A DNA stretch of 5,995 nt, taken from contig DKOD01000171.1 of assembly GCA_002469865.1 (NCBI GenBank), positions 1 to 5,995 on the forward strand, written 5' to 3'. A model generated the notes under the pieces. It was not told the origin of the DNA, ran no database searches, and worked only from the letters and a program-made list of their open reading frames with translations. The DNA comes from Alphaproteobacteria bacterium UBA7371. GTDB lineage: Bacteria > Pseudomonadota > Alphaproteobacteria > UBA8317. A program made the position numbers and the translations under genes. Below, piece by piece: positions 1-5,977 of this stretch. Position 1 is the first letter of the stretch. Each line of letters starts with the position of its first letter.

Positions 1-14
1 CTTGCCATTTCAGG

Positions 15-734
15 TTAATGTCCCGACGCGCCTATGGTCATGCCCCCACAAACATAGAGGGTTTGGCCGGTGACAAATCCCGCGTCTTGATCCAAGAAAA
101 ACATGACCCCCCGAGCCACGTCATGCACACTACCCAATCTTTTTACCGGCACGCCGTTTCGTATTTTTTCCGTTGAAGGACTTCCAGGTGGGTTTGCACG
201 CTCGAACAAATCGGTTGCAATGGGACCTGGGGCTATGGTGTTCACGGTGATACCCTCAGAGGCGAGTTCTAGTGCCCAGCCTTTGCTCATTGAAGATAGG
301 CCACCCTTGGTCGCAGAATATGCGGTTCGGTTTTCCTTACCCAAAACAACGCGACTTGCAATATTGACAATCCGCCCCCAACCCAATTTGCGCATGGAAG
401 ACAGAACATGTTGCGTGCACAACATCGGCGCGATCAAGTTCAACGGAACCAATTCTTCAAAGTCCTTCAAACCCGTCTGCGCAAGGTCATGGTTGATCGC
501 TGCGCCAGCGTTATTCACCAACCCCACGACATCAAATTGTGATAAAATTTGGTCAAATGCTGCATCCAACTGATCTTTTTGTGTCAGGTCTGCTTGTATG
601 AATAAGTCACTAAGAGGCTTTTTCTCGGCCATGATATCAATATTGACAACCTTGCGGCCCTTTTCTTTTGCTGCCTGCACACAGCCCAAACCGATCCCAT
701 TTGATCCGCCCGTAACAACAGTGACTTCTGTCAT
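15..734 (-). CDS. Classical short-chain dehydrogenase/reductase (FabG-like SDR)
   Basis: A complete 239-residue cytosolic NAD(P)-dependent oxidoreductase of the classical SDR family, of normal length (about 240-260). Visible motifs are the cofactor-binding glycine motif TGGSNGIG (residues 8-15), the NNAGA motif (74-78), the structural Asn in LNL (99), the catalytic Ser in NIAS (127) and the catalytic pair YSATK (Tyr139, Lys143). The C-terminal GFVTGQTLYVCGG (219-231) is typical of FabG-like enzymes. Asp33 at the end of the second beta strand (NIDI) suggests a preference for NAD over NADP; that is a family rule, not proof. The ATG start is supported by GAGGT six bases upstream (741-745). The substrate is unknown. 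Its position beside sugar-acid dehydratases suggests a sugar or keto-deoxy sugar acid, but a 3-hydroxyacyl substrate is also possible. It diverges from the next SDR gene across a long intergenic region. Only 14 bases follow its stop, so downstream partners cannot be seen. Confidence 0.93.
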   Translation of the reverse strand: MTEVTVVTGGSNGIGLGCVQAAKEKGRKVVNIDIMAEKKPLSDLFIQADLTQKDQLDAAFDQILSQFDVVGLVNNAGAAINHDLAQTGLKDFEELVPLNLIAPMLCTQHVLSSMRKLGWGRIVNIASRVVLGKENRTAYSATKGGLSSMSKGWALELASEGITVNTIAPGPIATDLFERANPPGSPSTEKIRNGVPVKRLGSVHDVARGVMFFLDQDAGFVTGQTLYVCGGMTIGASGH

Positions 735-889
735 GATCGTACCTCAATATGATAATTCTGTTTGCGTTAAGGCCATCACTGCCACCACAAATGCCTTGCC
801 AAGCATATATTGAAGCCAAGTTTTAAAGAGCCTTCAACAAAACCCTATCCATTTGTAGGAATAAGAACAAACATTTTGCGCCCATAAAA

Positions 890-943
890 ATGGATGTTTG
901 GGGTTGTTGTGTTTACGGGTTTTTTGGCAGCAAAAACATCCAT
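890..943. repeat. Spaced 10-bp inverted repeat
   Basis: ATGGATGTTT at 890-899 and its exact reverse complement AAACATCCAT at 934-943 are separated by 34 bases, so the arms start 44 bp apart, about four helical turns. The right arm ends 12 bp before the proposed -35 of the plus-strand SDR promoter. It could be a pair of binding sites for one regulator, or the stem of a long hairpin. The repeat itself is directly visible; its role is not. Confidence 0.5.
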
Positions 944-955
944 GGGCAGTGCCAA

Positions 956-984
956 TTGATGATCCACAAACTGTCGCCTATGAT
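956..984 (+). promoter_or_regulatory. Putative sigma-70 promoter of the second SDR gene
   Basis: TTGATG (956-961) matches four of six -35 consensus bases. It is followed by an ideal 17-base spacer and TATGAT (979-984), which matches five of six -10 bases. Transcription would begin near 991, giving a leader of about 80 bases before the ATG at 1070. It is the best promoter-like pair found in the window. This is prediction from consensus only. Confidence 0.5.
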
Positions 985-991
985 CATAAGC
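976..991. promoter_or_regulatory. Near-palindrome over the -10 box, candidate operator
   Basis: GCCTATGATCATAAGC is a 16-bp sequence in which seven of eight pairs are symmetric, with a perfect 10-bp core TATGATCATA at 979-988. It covers the proposed -10 element and reaches the predicted transcription start, the usual place for a repressor to block initiation. Sugar-acid genes are often controlled by GntR-, LacI- or IclR-type repressors that bind such palindromes, but no regulator gene is visible and the site matches no consensus I can name with confidence. Confidence 0.35.
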
Positions 992-1060
992 AGCATTGTC
1001 GGCAACCGTTGATGTCAATCGAAAAACCACCCTTGGCTTTCATTTGGCATGGCAACAAAA

Positions 1061-1065
1061 GGGAG
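1061..1065 (+). promoter_or_regulatory. Ribosome binding site that decides the SDR start
   Basis: GGGAG lies four bases before the ATG at 1070, slightly close but usable. The in-frame ATG at 1049 has no Shine-Dalgarno sequence upstream, and the ATG at 1082 has only a weak GGAAAT. The start at 1070 is therefore preferred. Confidence 0.5.
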
Positions 1066-1069
1066 AAGC

Positions 1070-1774
1070 ATGTTGGAAATTATGGGGAAGAAGGCCTTAG
1101 TTTTTGGTGGGTCGTCAGGTATTGGGCTCGCCGCAGCAAAAATGCTTCAGGCAAAAGGTGCCCATGTCACCATCATCTCAAGAGATCCAGATAAGCCAGG
1201 AACAGAGGGGCTTCATAAGGAGCGCTGCGACGTCGTTGATACGGAAGCTGTTGCCTCATTATGCACCCGCCTCGCCCCCTTTGACATCATCATCGGAACA
1301 GCAACCGGTGGGGCCAGGGCGCGGGGTCCTTTCTTGGGTATGCAAGTGTCAGGTTTTCAAGGTGCGTTTGCCAAGTTATGGGGTTACGTGAATATTTTGC
1401 ATGAGGGTATTCCCCATCTCTCGGCAGAGGGTTGCGCTGTGTTGGTGAGTGGCAGCCCTGCGCGTCGCTCTGAACCAGGAATGGTGGCGATTGCCAGTGT
1501 TGGTGGGGCTGTTGAGGCTTTGGTGAGGGCTGTTGCCCCCGAAATCACACCCAAGAGATTGAATGTGGTCGCGCCAGGATTTATTGACACACCAATGTTT
1601 GATGCTGTCGGTGACGAACGTGCCAATGTCATCAAAGCGCGAACAGATCATCACCTCATACCCAGAGCAGGTACAGCAGATGAAGTGGCCCAAGCCATTA
1701 TATTTCAAGTAGAAAATGAGTTTGTAACCGGCACGACCATAGATGTTGATGGTGGGTGGCTTTTGGCAAGGTAA
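1070..1774 (+). CDS. Atypical SDR lacking catalytic Tyr and Lys
   Basis: A 234-residue cytosolic SDR-fold protein when started at the ATG with GGGAG upstream; an ATG at 1049 would add seven residues. The Rossmann glycine motif GGSSGIG (13-19) is intact, and Arg38 after the second beta strand (IISRDP) suggests NADP binding. The C-terminal VVAPGFIDTP (166-175) and FVTGTTIDVDGG (218-229) are typical SDR segments. The usual NNAG is replaced by TATGG (77-81). The Ser strand remains (VLVSGSP, Ser127), but the expected Tyr-x-x-x-Lys position reads IASVG (141-145). The only tyrosine in the protein is Tyr106, far from the active site. I recall a divergent SDR group with the same substitutions, so this is probably an established lineage rather than a decayed gene; the frame is intact. 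It may be a reductase with other chemistry, a cofactor-binding regulator, or a non-catalytic partner. It has its own predicted promoter and converges on the dehydratase cluster. Confidence 0.88.
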   Translation: MLEIMGKKALVFGGSSGIGLAAAKMLQAKGAHVTIISRDPDKPGTEGLHKERCDVVDTEAVASLCTRLAPFDIIIGTATGGARARGPFLGMQVSGFQGAFAKLWGYVNILHEGIPHLSAEGCAVLVSGSPARRSEPGMVAIASVGGAVEALVRAVAPEITPKRLNVVAPGFIDTPMFDAVGDERANVIKARTDHHLIPRAGTADEVAQAIIFQVENEFVTGTTIDVDGGWLLAR

Positions 1775-1819
1775 TCCTTTTATACCCACCCAATGGGCCA
1801 TCTCGCCCCAAAAGAATTC

Positions 1820-1850
1820 CCAATGCCAGCCATTTATCCTGGCAGATTGG
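1820..1850. terminator. Weak stem-loop between convergent genes
   Basis: TGCCAG (1824-1829) and CTGGCA (1839-1844) form a 6-bp stem around a 9-base loop. CCAA and TTGG outside add four pairs across a 2-base bulge. It lies between the stops of the plus-strand SDR and the minus-strand UxaA-type gene, where a two-way terminator is expected. T-runs are poor on both sides (TTTT only at 1859-1862 on plus, a short TTTT on minus). A second possible pairing, GGTGGGT (1751-1757) with ACCCACC (1784-1790), has a 26-base loop. Intrinsic termination is plausible, not shown. Confidence 0.3.
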
Positions 1851-1862
1851 TGCGCCCGTTTT

Positions 1863-3347
1863 CTAAACGACTGCGCCAATCTGCCATGGAACGAATTCAG
1901 CATCACCAAAACCAAGAGCTTCCGACTTGCTCGGGCGACCAGAGGCAACATTCACAATCAACTGAAAAATCTCTTCACCGACCTCCTGCACACTGGCCTG
2001 GCCGTCGGCAATCACACCACAATTGATGTCCATATCCTCATGCAATTTGCGATACATCACGCTGTTGGTCGCCAATTTGATGGAAGGAGAAGGCTTGCAG
2101 CCAAAAACAGATCCGCGACCTGTGGTAAAGCACACAATATTTGCCCCACTGGCCACCTGGCCTGTAATTGATGTTGGGTCATAGCCTGGCGAATCCATAA
2201 AATGAAAGCCTTTTCGTTTGCTTGCTTCCCCATAGAGCAAAACATCCATTAGAGGCGCCGTGCCGCCTTTGGCCACAGCCCCCAATGACTTTTCAAGAAT
2301 GGTTGTTAAACCGCCTGCCTTATTTCCAGGGCTGGGGTTGTTGTTCATTTCGTTGCCATTACGAGCGGTGTAATCCTCCCACCATTGAATGCGATCCACC
2401 AATTTTTGGGCAACATCTTGGGAAACAGCGCGTCGGGTCAACAAATGCTCGGCGCCATAAATTTCTGGGGTTTCTGCTAAGATGGTCGTGCCACCATGTG
2501 CAACAATCAAGTCGCTCGCATGGCCTAATGCAGGGTTTGCCGTCACCCCGGAATACGCATCAGATCCGCCACATTGTAAGGCCACGCTTAGTTCAGATAC
2601 TGGCACTTTTGTGCGTGAAATATCATTCACTTGCGGCAACATCTCTTTTATCATGCGGATGCCATGATCAATCGTGGCCTTGGTGCCGCCAACATCTTGA
2701 ATATTAAAATACCTAAAAGTTCGGCCTTCTTCGAAGCCAAAATTGGCCACCATCATGGACACTTGAGCCTGCTCACAGCCCAAACCAACAAGCAAAATTC
2801 CACCAAAATTGGCGTGGCCTGCATAACCCCAAAGCACGCGCTGCAAATTGGCCATGCCTTCCCCGTTACCAGCCATGCCACAACCCGTGCCATGTACTAA
2901 CGATACAATACCATCAACATTTTCAAATGAGTTTAATTCGTCATCTTTGAAGTAATCAGCAATATAACGCGCCACTGTTGCCGAACAATTTACTGTTGTC
3001 AGCACACCGATATAATTACGCGTGCCTACGGATTTGTTTGCCCGAACATAACCATCAAATGTCGTGGGGCCGTTGAGGGCAGGTTTTTGACCCCAATGGG
3101 CGTCGGCACAAAATTCATGCACGCGATCAAAATGTCCCATCGCCATATTATGGACATGAACATGTTCATGTTGCGCGATGTCTTTTGTGGCTTCGCCTAT
3201 GAGTTGGTTGTATTTTATCACTGGCTGTCCAGCTGAGATATTTGTGGCTGCCACCTTATGACCGCGCGCAATTCCCTGAAATCCATCATCACTCATGCAT
3301 GTAAGAACATTATCCATTTCATGCAGGCGCAAAAAGTTATCGGCCAT
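1863..3347 (-). CDS. UxaA/GarD-family sugar-acid dehydratase (altronate dehydratase-like)
   Basis: A complete 494-residue cytosolic dehydratase of the UxaA family, whose members need iron or a similar divalent metal. They remove water from sugar acids such as altronate or galactarate, giving 2-keto-3-deoxy acids. The N-terminal SAF-type domain (about residues 8-83, with the HVHVHNM segment at 62-68) is fused to the large catalytic region (about 97-494), as in full-length single-chain members. Conserved family segments include GTGCG (153-157), LQCGGSDAYSG (257-267), NPSPGNKAGG (337-346) and TTGRGSVFGCKPSPSIK (408-424), the last two most like altronate dehydratases. Altronate is the best guess; galactarate or another hexonate cannot be excluded. 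The ATG has a strong Shine-Dalgarno, GGAGG, five bases upstream. The gene follows the IlvD/Edd dehydratase by 69 bases on the same strand with no terminator between them, so the two are probably cotranscribed. Confidence 0.9.
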   Translation of the reverse strand: MADNFLRLHEMDNVLTCMSDDGFQGIARGHKVAATNISAGQPVIKYNQLIGEATKDIAQHEHVHVHNMAMGHFDRVHEFCADAHWGQKPALNGPTTFDGYVRANKSVGTRNYIGVLTTVNCSATVARYIADYFKDDELNSFENVDGIVSLVHGTGCGMAGNGEGMANLQRVLWGYAGHANFGGILLVGLGCEQAQVSMMVANFGFEEGRTFRYFNIQDVGGTKATIDHGIRMIKEMLPQVNDISRTKVPVSELSVALQCGGSDAYSGVTANPALGHASDLIVAHGGTTILAETPEIYGAEHLLTRRAVSQDVAQKLVDRIQWWEDYTARNGNEMNNNPSPGNKAGGLTTILEKSLGAVAKGGTAPLMDVLLYGEASKRKGFHFMDSPGYDPTSITGQVASGANIVCFTTGRGSVFGCKPSPSIKLATNSVMYRKLHEDMDINCGVIADGQASVQEVGEEIFQLIVNVASGRPSKSEALGFGDAEFVPWQIGAVV

Positions 3348-3416
3348 TTCCCCCTCCGTTTTTGTTTTTATGGAACCTTGGTGTAACCATGCTGCACATT
3401 GCTTATTTTTGCATCC

Positions 3417-5165
3417 CTAAAAGATATCAGGCTCGCGGGCTGACGTGCCAAAATCAGTTTGCAAATAATCAAAGTCACATCCGAGATTTGCTTGCTGAAT
3501 ATGTTGCGCGAACATCCAGCCATAACCTCTACCTGCCCGCGGTTCCGGTGCAACCCATTTGGCCCGCCGCTTATTGAGTTCATCTTCCTCCACCAAAAGA
3601 TCCAACCGACGCTCTGCAACAGAAAGGCGTATCATGTCGCCATTTTGGACAAGCGCCAATGGGCCACCCAAGAATGCCTCTGGCGCCACATGGAGCACGC
3701 AAGCGCCATAACTTGTGCCGCTCATCCTCGCGTCTGAAATCCTCACCATGTCGCGCACACCTTGGCGCACCAATTTTACAGGGATAGGTAGCATGCCCCA
3801 TTCAGGCATGCCCGGGCCCCCTATGGGGCCTGCATTTCGGAAGATCATCACATGTTGTGCCGTAACATCCAGATCGGGATCTTCGACGGCTTTTTTCATT
3901 TCTGGGTAGCTGTCAAAGACCAATGCTGGCCCTTCATGTTCCAGCAAGTCCTTGTGCATCGCCGCTGGTTTGATCACCGCCCCATCAGGAGCGAGGTTAC
4001 CTTTTAAGACAGCCAGAGCCCCATGGGGATAAATGGGATCGGATAACGGACGAATAACGTCATCATTGTAAACCTCGGCATCTTTTAACAAATCACCCAG
4101 TGCTTGGCCTTCCACCGTCATCGCCTCGAGGGTCAAAAATTCTTCCAACCGTTTCAGCAGCGCTCTTAAGCCACCGGCATAGTAAAAATCTTCCATGAGA
4201 TAGGTTTGTCCGGAAGGTCTTATGTTCGCCAAAACCGGAATATTTCGGCCATAGGCATCAAGGTCGTCGATGCTGAATGAAATTCCTGCACGACGCGCAA
4301 TTGCAACAAGATGGATCACAGCATTTGTCGAAGCCCCCATGGACATGGCCACAACAGATGCATTTTCCACCGCCTTGCGGGTGATAATTTTTCCAGGAAC
4401 GAGGTCTTCATACACCATTTCCACAGCACGCCGTCCGGTTTGTGCCGCCATCCTTTTATGGTTGGCATCTGGTGCGGGAATGGATGATGAGCCGTGCAGT
4501 GACATACCCAATGCTTCGGCGATGGCAGTCATGGTGGAGGCTGTTCCCATGGTCATGCAATGACCGTGGGAACGAGCTATTCCAGCTTCGAGTTCCTGCC
4601 ATTCTTGTTGGTTGATGTTCCCTGCGCGACGCTCATCCCAGAATTTCCAAGCATCTGATCCAGAGCCCAATTGTTGCCCTTTCCAATTGCCGCGCAACAT
4701 GGGTCCGGCGGGCATAAAAATCGCTGGAACACCTGCCGAAATCGCACCCATGAGCATCGCTGGTGTTGTCTTATCGCAGCCCCCCATGAGCACAGCGCCA
4801 TCAATAGGATGGGAGCGTATGAGCTCTTCAACTTCCATGGCCATCATGTTGCGGTAAAGCATTGTTGTGGGTTTTACGAAAGGTTCTGACAGAGATAATG
4901 TGGGTAATTCTACGGGCATTCCACCTGCTTGAAGAATGCCCCGACGCACATCTTCCACACGGTCCTTAAAATGCACATGGCACGGATTGATGTCTGACCA
5001 GGAATTGAGAATGGCAATAATGGGTTTGCCTTCCCAATCCTCTTGGTCGTACCCCATTTGCATGAAACGCGACCGGTGCCCAAAAGACCGCAGATCGTCT
5101 TGGGCGTACCAACGTGCTGAACGAAATTGATCCGGTGATTTTTGTCTTGAAAGTCGAGATCCCAC
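3417..5165 (-). CDS. IlvD/Edd-family sugar-acid dehydratase (L-arabinonate dehydratase-like)
   Basis: A 582-residue cytosolic Fe-S dehydratase from the GTG at 5165; a GTG at 5186 would give 589. Family members convert aldonic acids to 2-keto-3-deoxy acids. Numbering from 5165, cluster cysteines are visible as Cys62 (INPCHVHF), Cys130 (GGCDKTTP) and Cys203 (GHCMTMGTAS). Metal-site residues are likely Glu94 (SLSEPF), Asp131 and Lys132, the lysine that is carbamylated in relatives. The catalytic serine is Ser482 in SDARMSGTSYG. These align, within two or three residues of offset, with the residues I recall from the Rhizobium L-arabinonate dehydratase (about 579 residues), and the long C-terminal region through GYGWMFAQHI fits that subgroup rather than IlvD or phosphogluconate dehydratase. 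L-arabinonate is therefore the best candidate, with D-xylonate, D-fuconate or D-galactonate possible because this subgroup is often promiscuous. It sits between a putative transporter gene and the UxaA-type dehydratase. Confidence 0.92.
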   Translation of the reverse strand: MGSRLSRQKSPDQFRSARWYAQDDLRSFGHRSRFMQMGYDQEDWEGKPIIAILNSWSDINPCHVHFKDRVEDVRRGILQAGGMPVELPTLSLSEPFVKPTTMLYRNMMAMEVEELIRSHPIDGAVLMGGCDKTTPAMLMGAISAGVPAIFMPAGPMLRGNWKGQQLGSGSDAWKFWDERRAGNINQQEWQELEAGIARSHGHCMTMGTASTMTAIAEALGMSLHGSSSIPAPDANHKRMAAQTGRRAVEMVYEDLVPGKIITRKAVENASVVAMSMGASTNAVIHLVAIARRAGISFSIDDLDAYGRNIPVLANIRPSGQTYLMEDFYYAGGLRALLKRLEEFLTLEAMTVEGQALGDLLKDAEVYNDDVIRPLSDPIYPHGALAVLKGNLAPDGAVIKPAAMHKDLLEHEGPALVFDSYPEMKKAVEDPDLDVTAQHVMIFRNAGPIGGPGMPEWGMLPIPVKLVRQGVRDMVRISDARMSGTSYGACVLHVAPEAFLGGPLALVQNGDMIRLSVAERRLDLLVEEDELNKRRAKWVAPEPRAGRGYGWMFAQHIQQANLGCDFDYLQTDFGTSAREPDIF

Positions 5166-5171
5166 AGCGTT

Positions 5172-5177
5172 CTCCTC
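5172..5177 (-). promoter_or_regulatory. Ribosome binding site that decides the IlvD/Edd start
   Basis: GAGGAG on the minus strand lies six bases before the GTG at 5165, an ideal Shine-Dalgarno arrangement. It falls inside the longer frame opening at the GTG of 5186, which has no such signal upstream. The shorter start also gives a length close to that of the known L-arabinonate dehydratase. Confidence 0.65.
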
Positions 5178-5225
5178 TTTGGCCACGCATTTATATCAGC
5201 ATGTTTCTTATGTGAATGCGAGGGC

Positions 5226-5256
5226 CAACAGGCCTATGTTGATGAATAGCCTGTTG
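5226..5256 (-). terminator. Intercistronic hairpin after the membrane-protein gene
   Basis: CAACAGGC (5226-5233) and GCCTGTTG (5249-5256) are a perfect 8-bp inverted repeat with a 15-base loop. Alternatively, 7 bp plus three more pairs across a one-base bulge leave a 10-base loop. It begins one base after the TGA of the membrane-protein gene and ends about 60 bases before the dehydratase start. No T-run follows on the minus strand, so it is not a standard intrinsic terminator. It may lower read-through, block 3' exonucleases, or mark an RNA-processing site between unequally expressed genes. Confidence 0.4.
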
Positions 5257-5257
5257 A

Positions 5258-5977
5258 TCAAGTGCCACCCGTCAAAGCCATAAACATAAAAGACATGGCA
5301 ATGATGGTGATGATGTTAAACAACCAGTTCCAACGCAACGTCAGGTCGGTCGCGCCGATGCCATTCAACCGAGACATCAGCAACACAACCGTTGCAAATG
5401 GAGACATCGTCATTGACAAAGCCCATCCGGTGGAAATCGAGAGTGCCAACAATGTTGGGTCTGCTGGTAGGACTTCCAAACCACCAAAAAAGCCACCAAA
5501 AAAAACTGCCATCACAATGGGGCTAAGCCCCAGAAATGAAAAGGGCACCATGGCCATGGGCACCAGGAAAAGAAAAACATAATCGGGCATGTCATAAAGG
5601 TTTAGTGCTAGGGCAACTTCTTCAGCAGGCACCAGTGCCGCAGCTGTTCGCCCAATAAACCCTGAGCATCCAAGCGTGACCAAAATTCCTAGGTTGCTGG
5701 TCAATTTGCCAAAAATAATATCATGGACTTTCTTTGTGGTTTGTCGAAAAACGGGTAGCTGGTTATCCCGGGCCTGCAAGATAAGCCATCCAACCACCAT
5801 CAAGGGGCAAGCAAAGAGAACACCCACCATAATGGTGTCATTTGCCAGCCAAGAGAACAAATAAGACAAGCCAAATAATATACCCAATGCTTGGCCAAAA
5901 TGAAGAAAAGAGGTTTTTGGTATGGGTAATGATGTTTCGCCTTGTTGCTGTGCCATCCCAGCAAATTTACGAAACAT
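5258..5977 (-). CDS. Polytopic membrane protein, putative permease (possibly 5'-truncated)
   Basis: A 239-residue inner-membrane protein from the ATG at 5977. Hydrophobic segments lie near residues 28-46, 49-68, 93-117, 131-150, 151-169, 174-203 and 216-236, about six or seven spans. A charged cytoplasmic-type linker (about 69-92) separates the first pair from the rest. The glycine-rich stretch SPIVMAVFFGGFFGG (152-166) followed by STGWALSMTMSPF (182-194) resembles broken helices in the C-terminal half of ion and anion transporters (the ArsB/NhaD/CitT type of fold), a resemblance by eye only. I do not recognise the exact family. AGAGGA lies seven bases before the ATG, supporting a start there, yet the frame is open for the six codons to the window edge, and 239 residues is short for such transporters, so this could be the end of a protein of about 450 residues. 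Leading a run of dehydratase genes, it may import their sugar acid. Confidence 0.7.
   Translation of the reverse strand: MFRKFAGMAQQQGETSLPIPKTSFLHFGQALGILFGLSYLFSWLANDTIMVGVLFACPLMVVGWLILQARDNQLPVFRQTTKKVHDIIFGKLTSNLGILVTLGCSGFIGRTAAALVPAEEVALALNLYDMPDYVFLFLVPMAMVPFSFLGLSPIVMAVFFGGFFGGLEVLPADPTLLALSISTGWALSMTMSPFATVVLLMSRLNGIGATDLTLRWNWLFNIITIIAMSFMFMALTGGT

Larger units (their letters stand above)
735..1069. promoter_or_regulatory. Divergent intergenic region between two SDR genes
   Basis: About 335 bp with no convincing gene. Short open frames here lack both ribosome binding sites and recognisable protein features. The region holds a good plus-strand promoter, a near-palindrome over its -10 box, a spaced 10-bp inverted repeat (890-899 and 934-943), and an imperfect 16-bp palindrome ATGCCTTGCCAAGCAT at 791-806 (6 of 8 pairs). 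A looser inverted pair, TTGAAG (810-815) and CTTCAA (832-837), lies on the side of the minus-strand gene. I could not find a convincing sigma-70 promoter for that minus-strand SDR; the only good -10-like hexamer, TATCAT next to its ribosome binding site, has no matching -35 and lies too close to the start. Divergent regions like this commonly serve shared regulators, which is inference here. Confidence 0.6.

Noticed and set aside
1..8. Possible start of a further minus-strand gene (ATG at 8) six bases after the stop of the first SDR
   Set aside because: Only eight bases are visible and there is no convincing ribosome binding site before it, so a gene cannot be supported.
924..955. TTGGCA / TGCCAA pair suggesting a sigma-54 promoter
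   Set aside because: The required GC about ten bases after the GG is missing on both strands.
845..1030. 61-residue minus-strand open frame in the divergent intergenic region
   Set aside because: It has no ribosome binding site, no recognisable domain, and it overlaps the predicted promoter and inverted repeat. It is most likely chance.
1376..1951. 191-residue minus-strand frame across the second SDR and the end of the UxaA-type gene
   Set aside because: It runs antisense to an SDR gene with clear motifs and shows no protein family features; it is a shadow frame.
2222..2707. 161-residue plus-strand frame inside the UxaA-type gene
   Set aside because: It is antisense to strongly conserved UxaA motifs and has no recognisable domain of its own.
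3348..3416. Possible terminator in the gap between the two dehydratase genes
   Set aside because: Only three-base-pair stems could be found, so read-through is more likely.
5190..5216. Minus-strand TTCACA (5211-5216) and TATAAA (5190-5195) as a promoter for the IlvD/Edd gene
   Set aside because: The hexamers are good but the spacer is only 15 bases, and alternatives with 16-17 bases have poor hexamers. An internal promoter is possible but not supported well enough to list.
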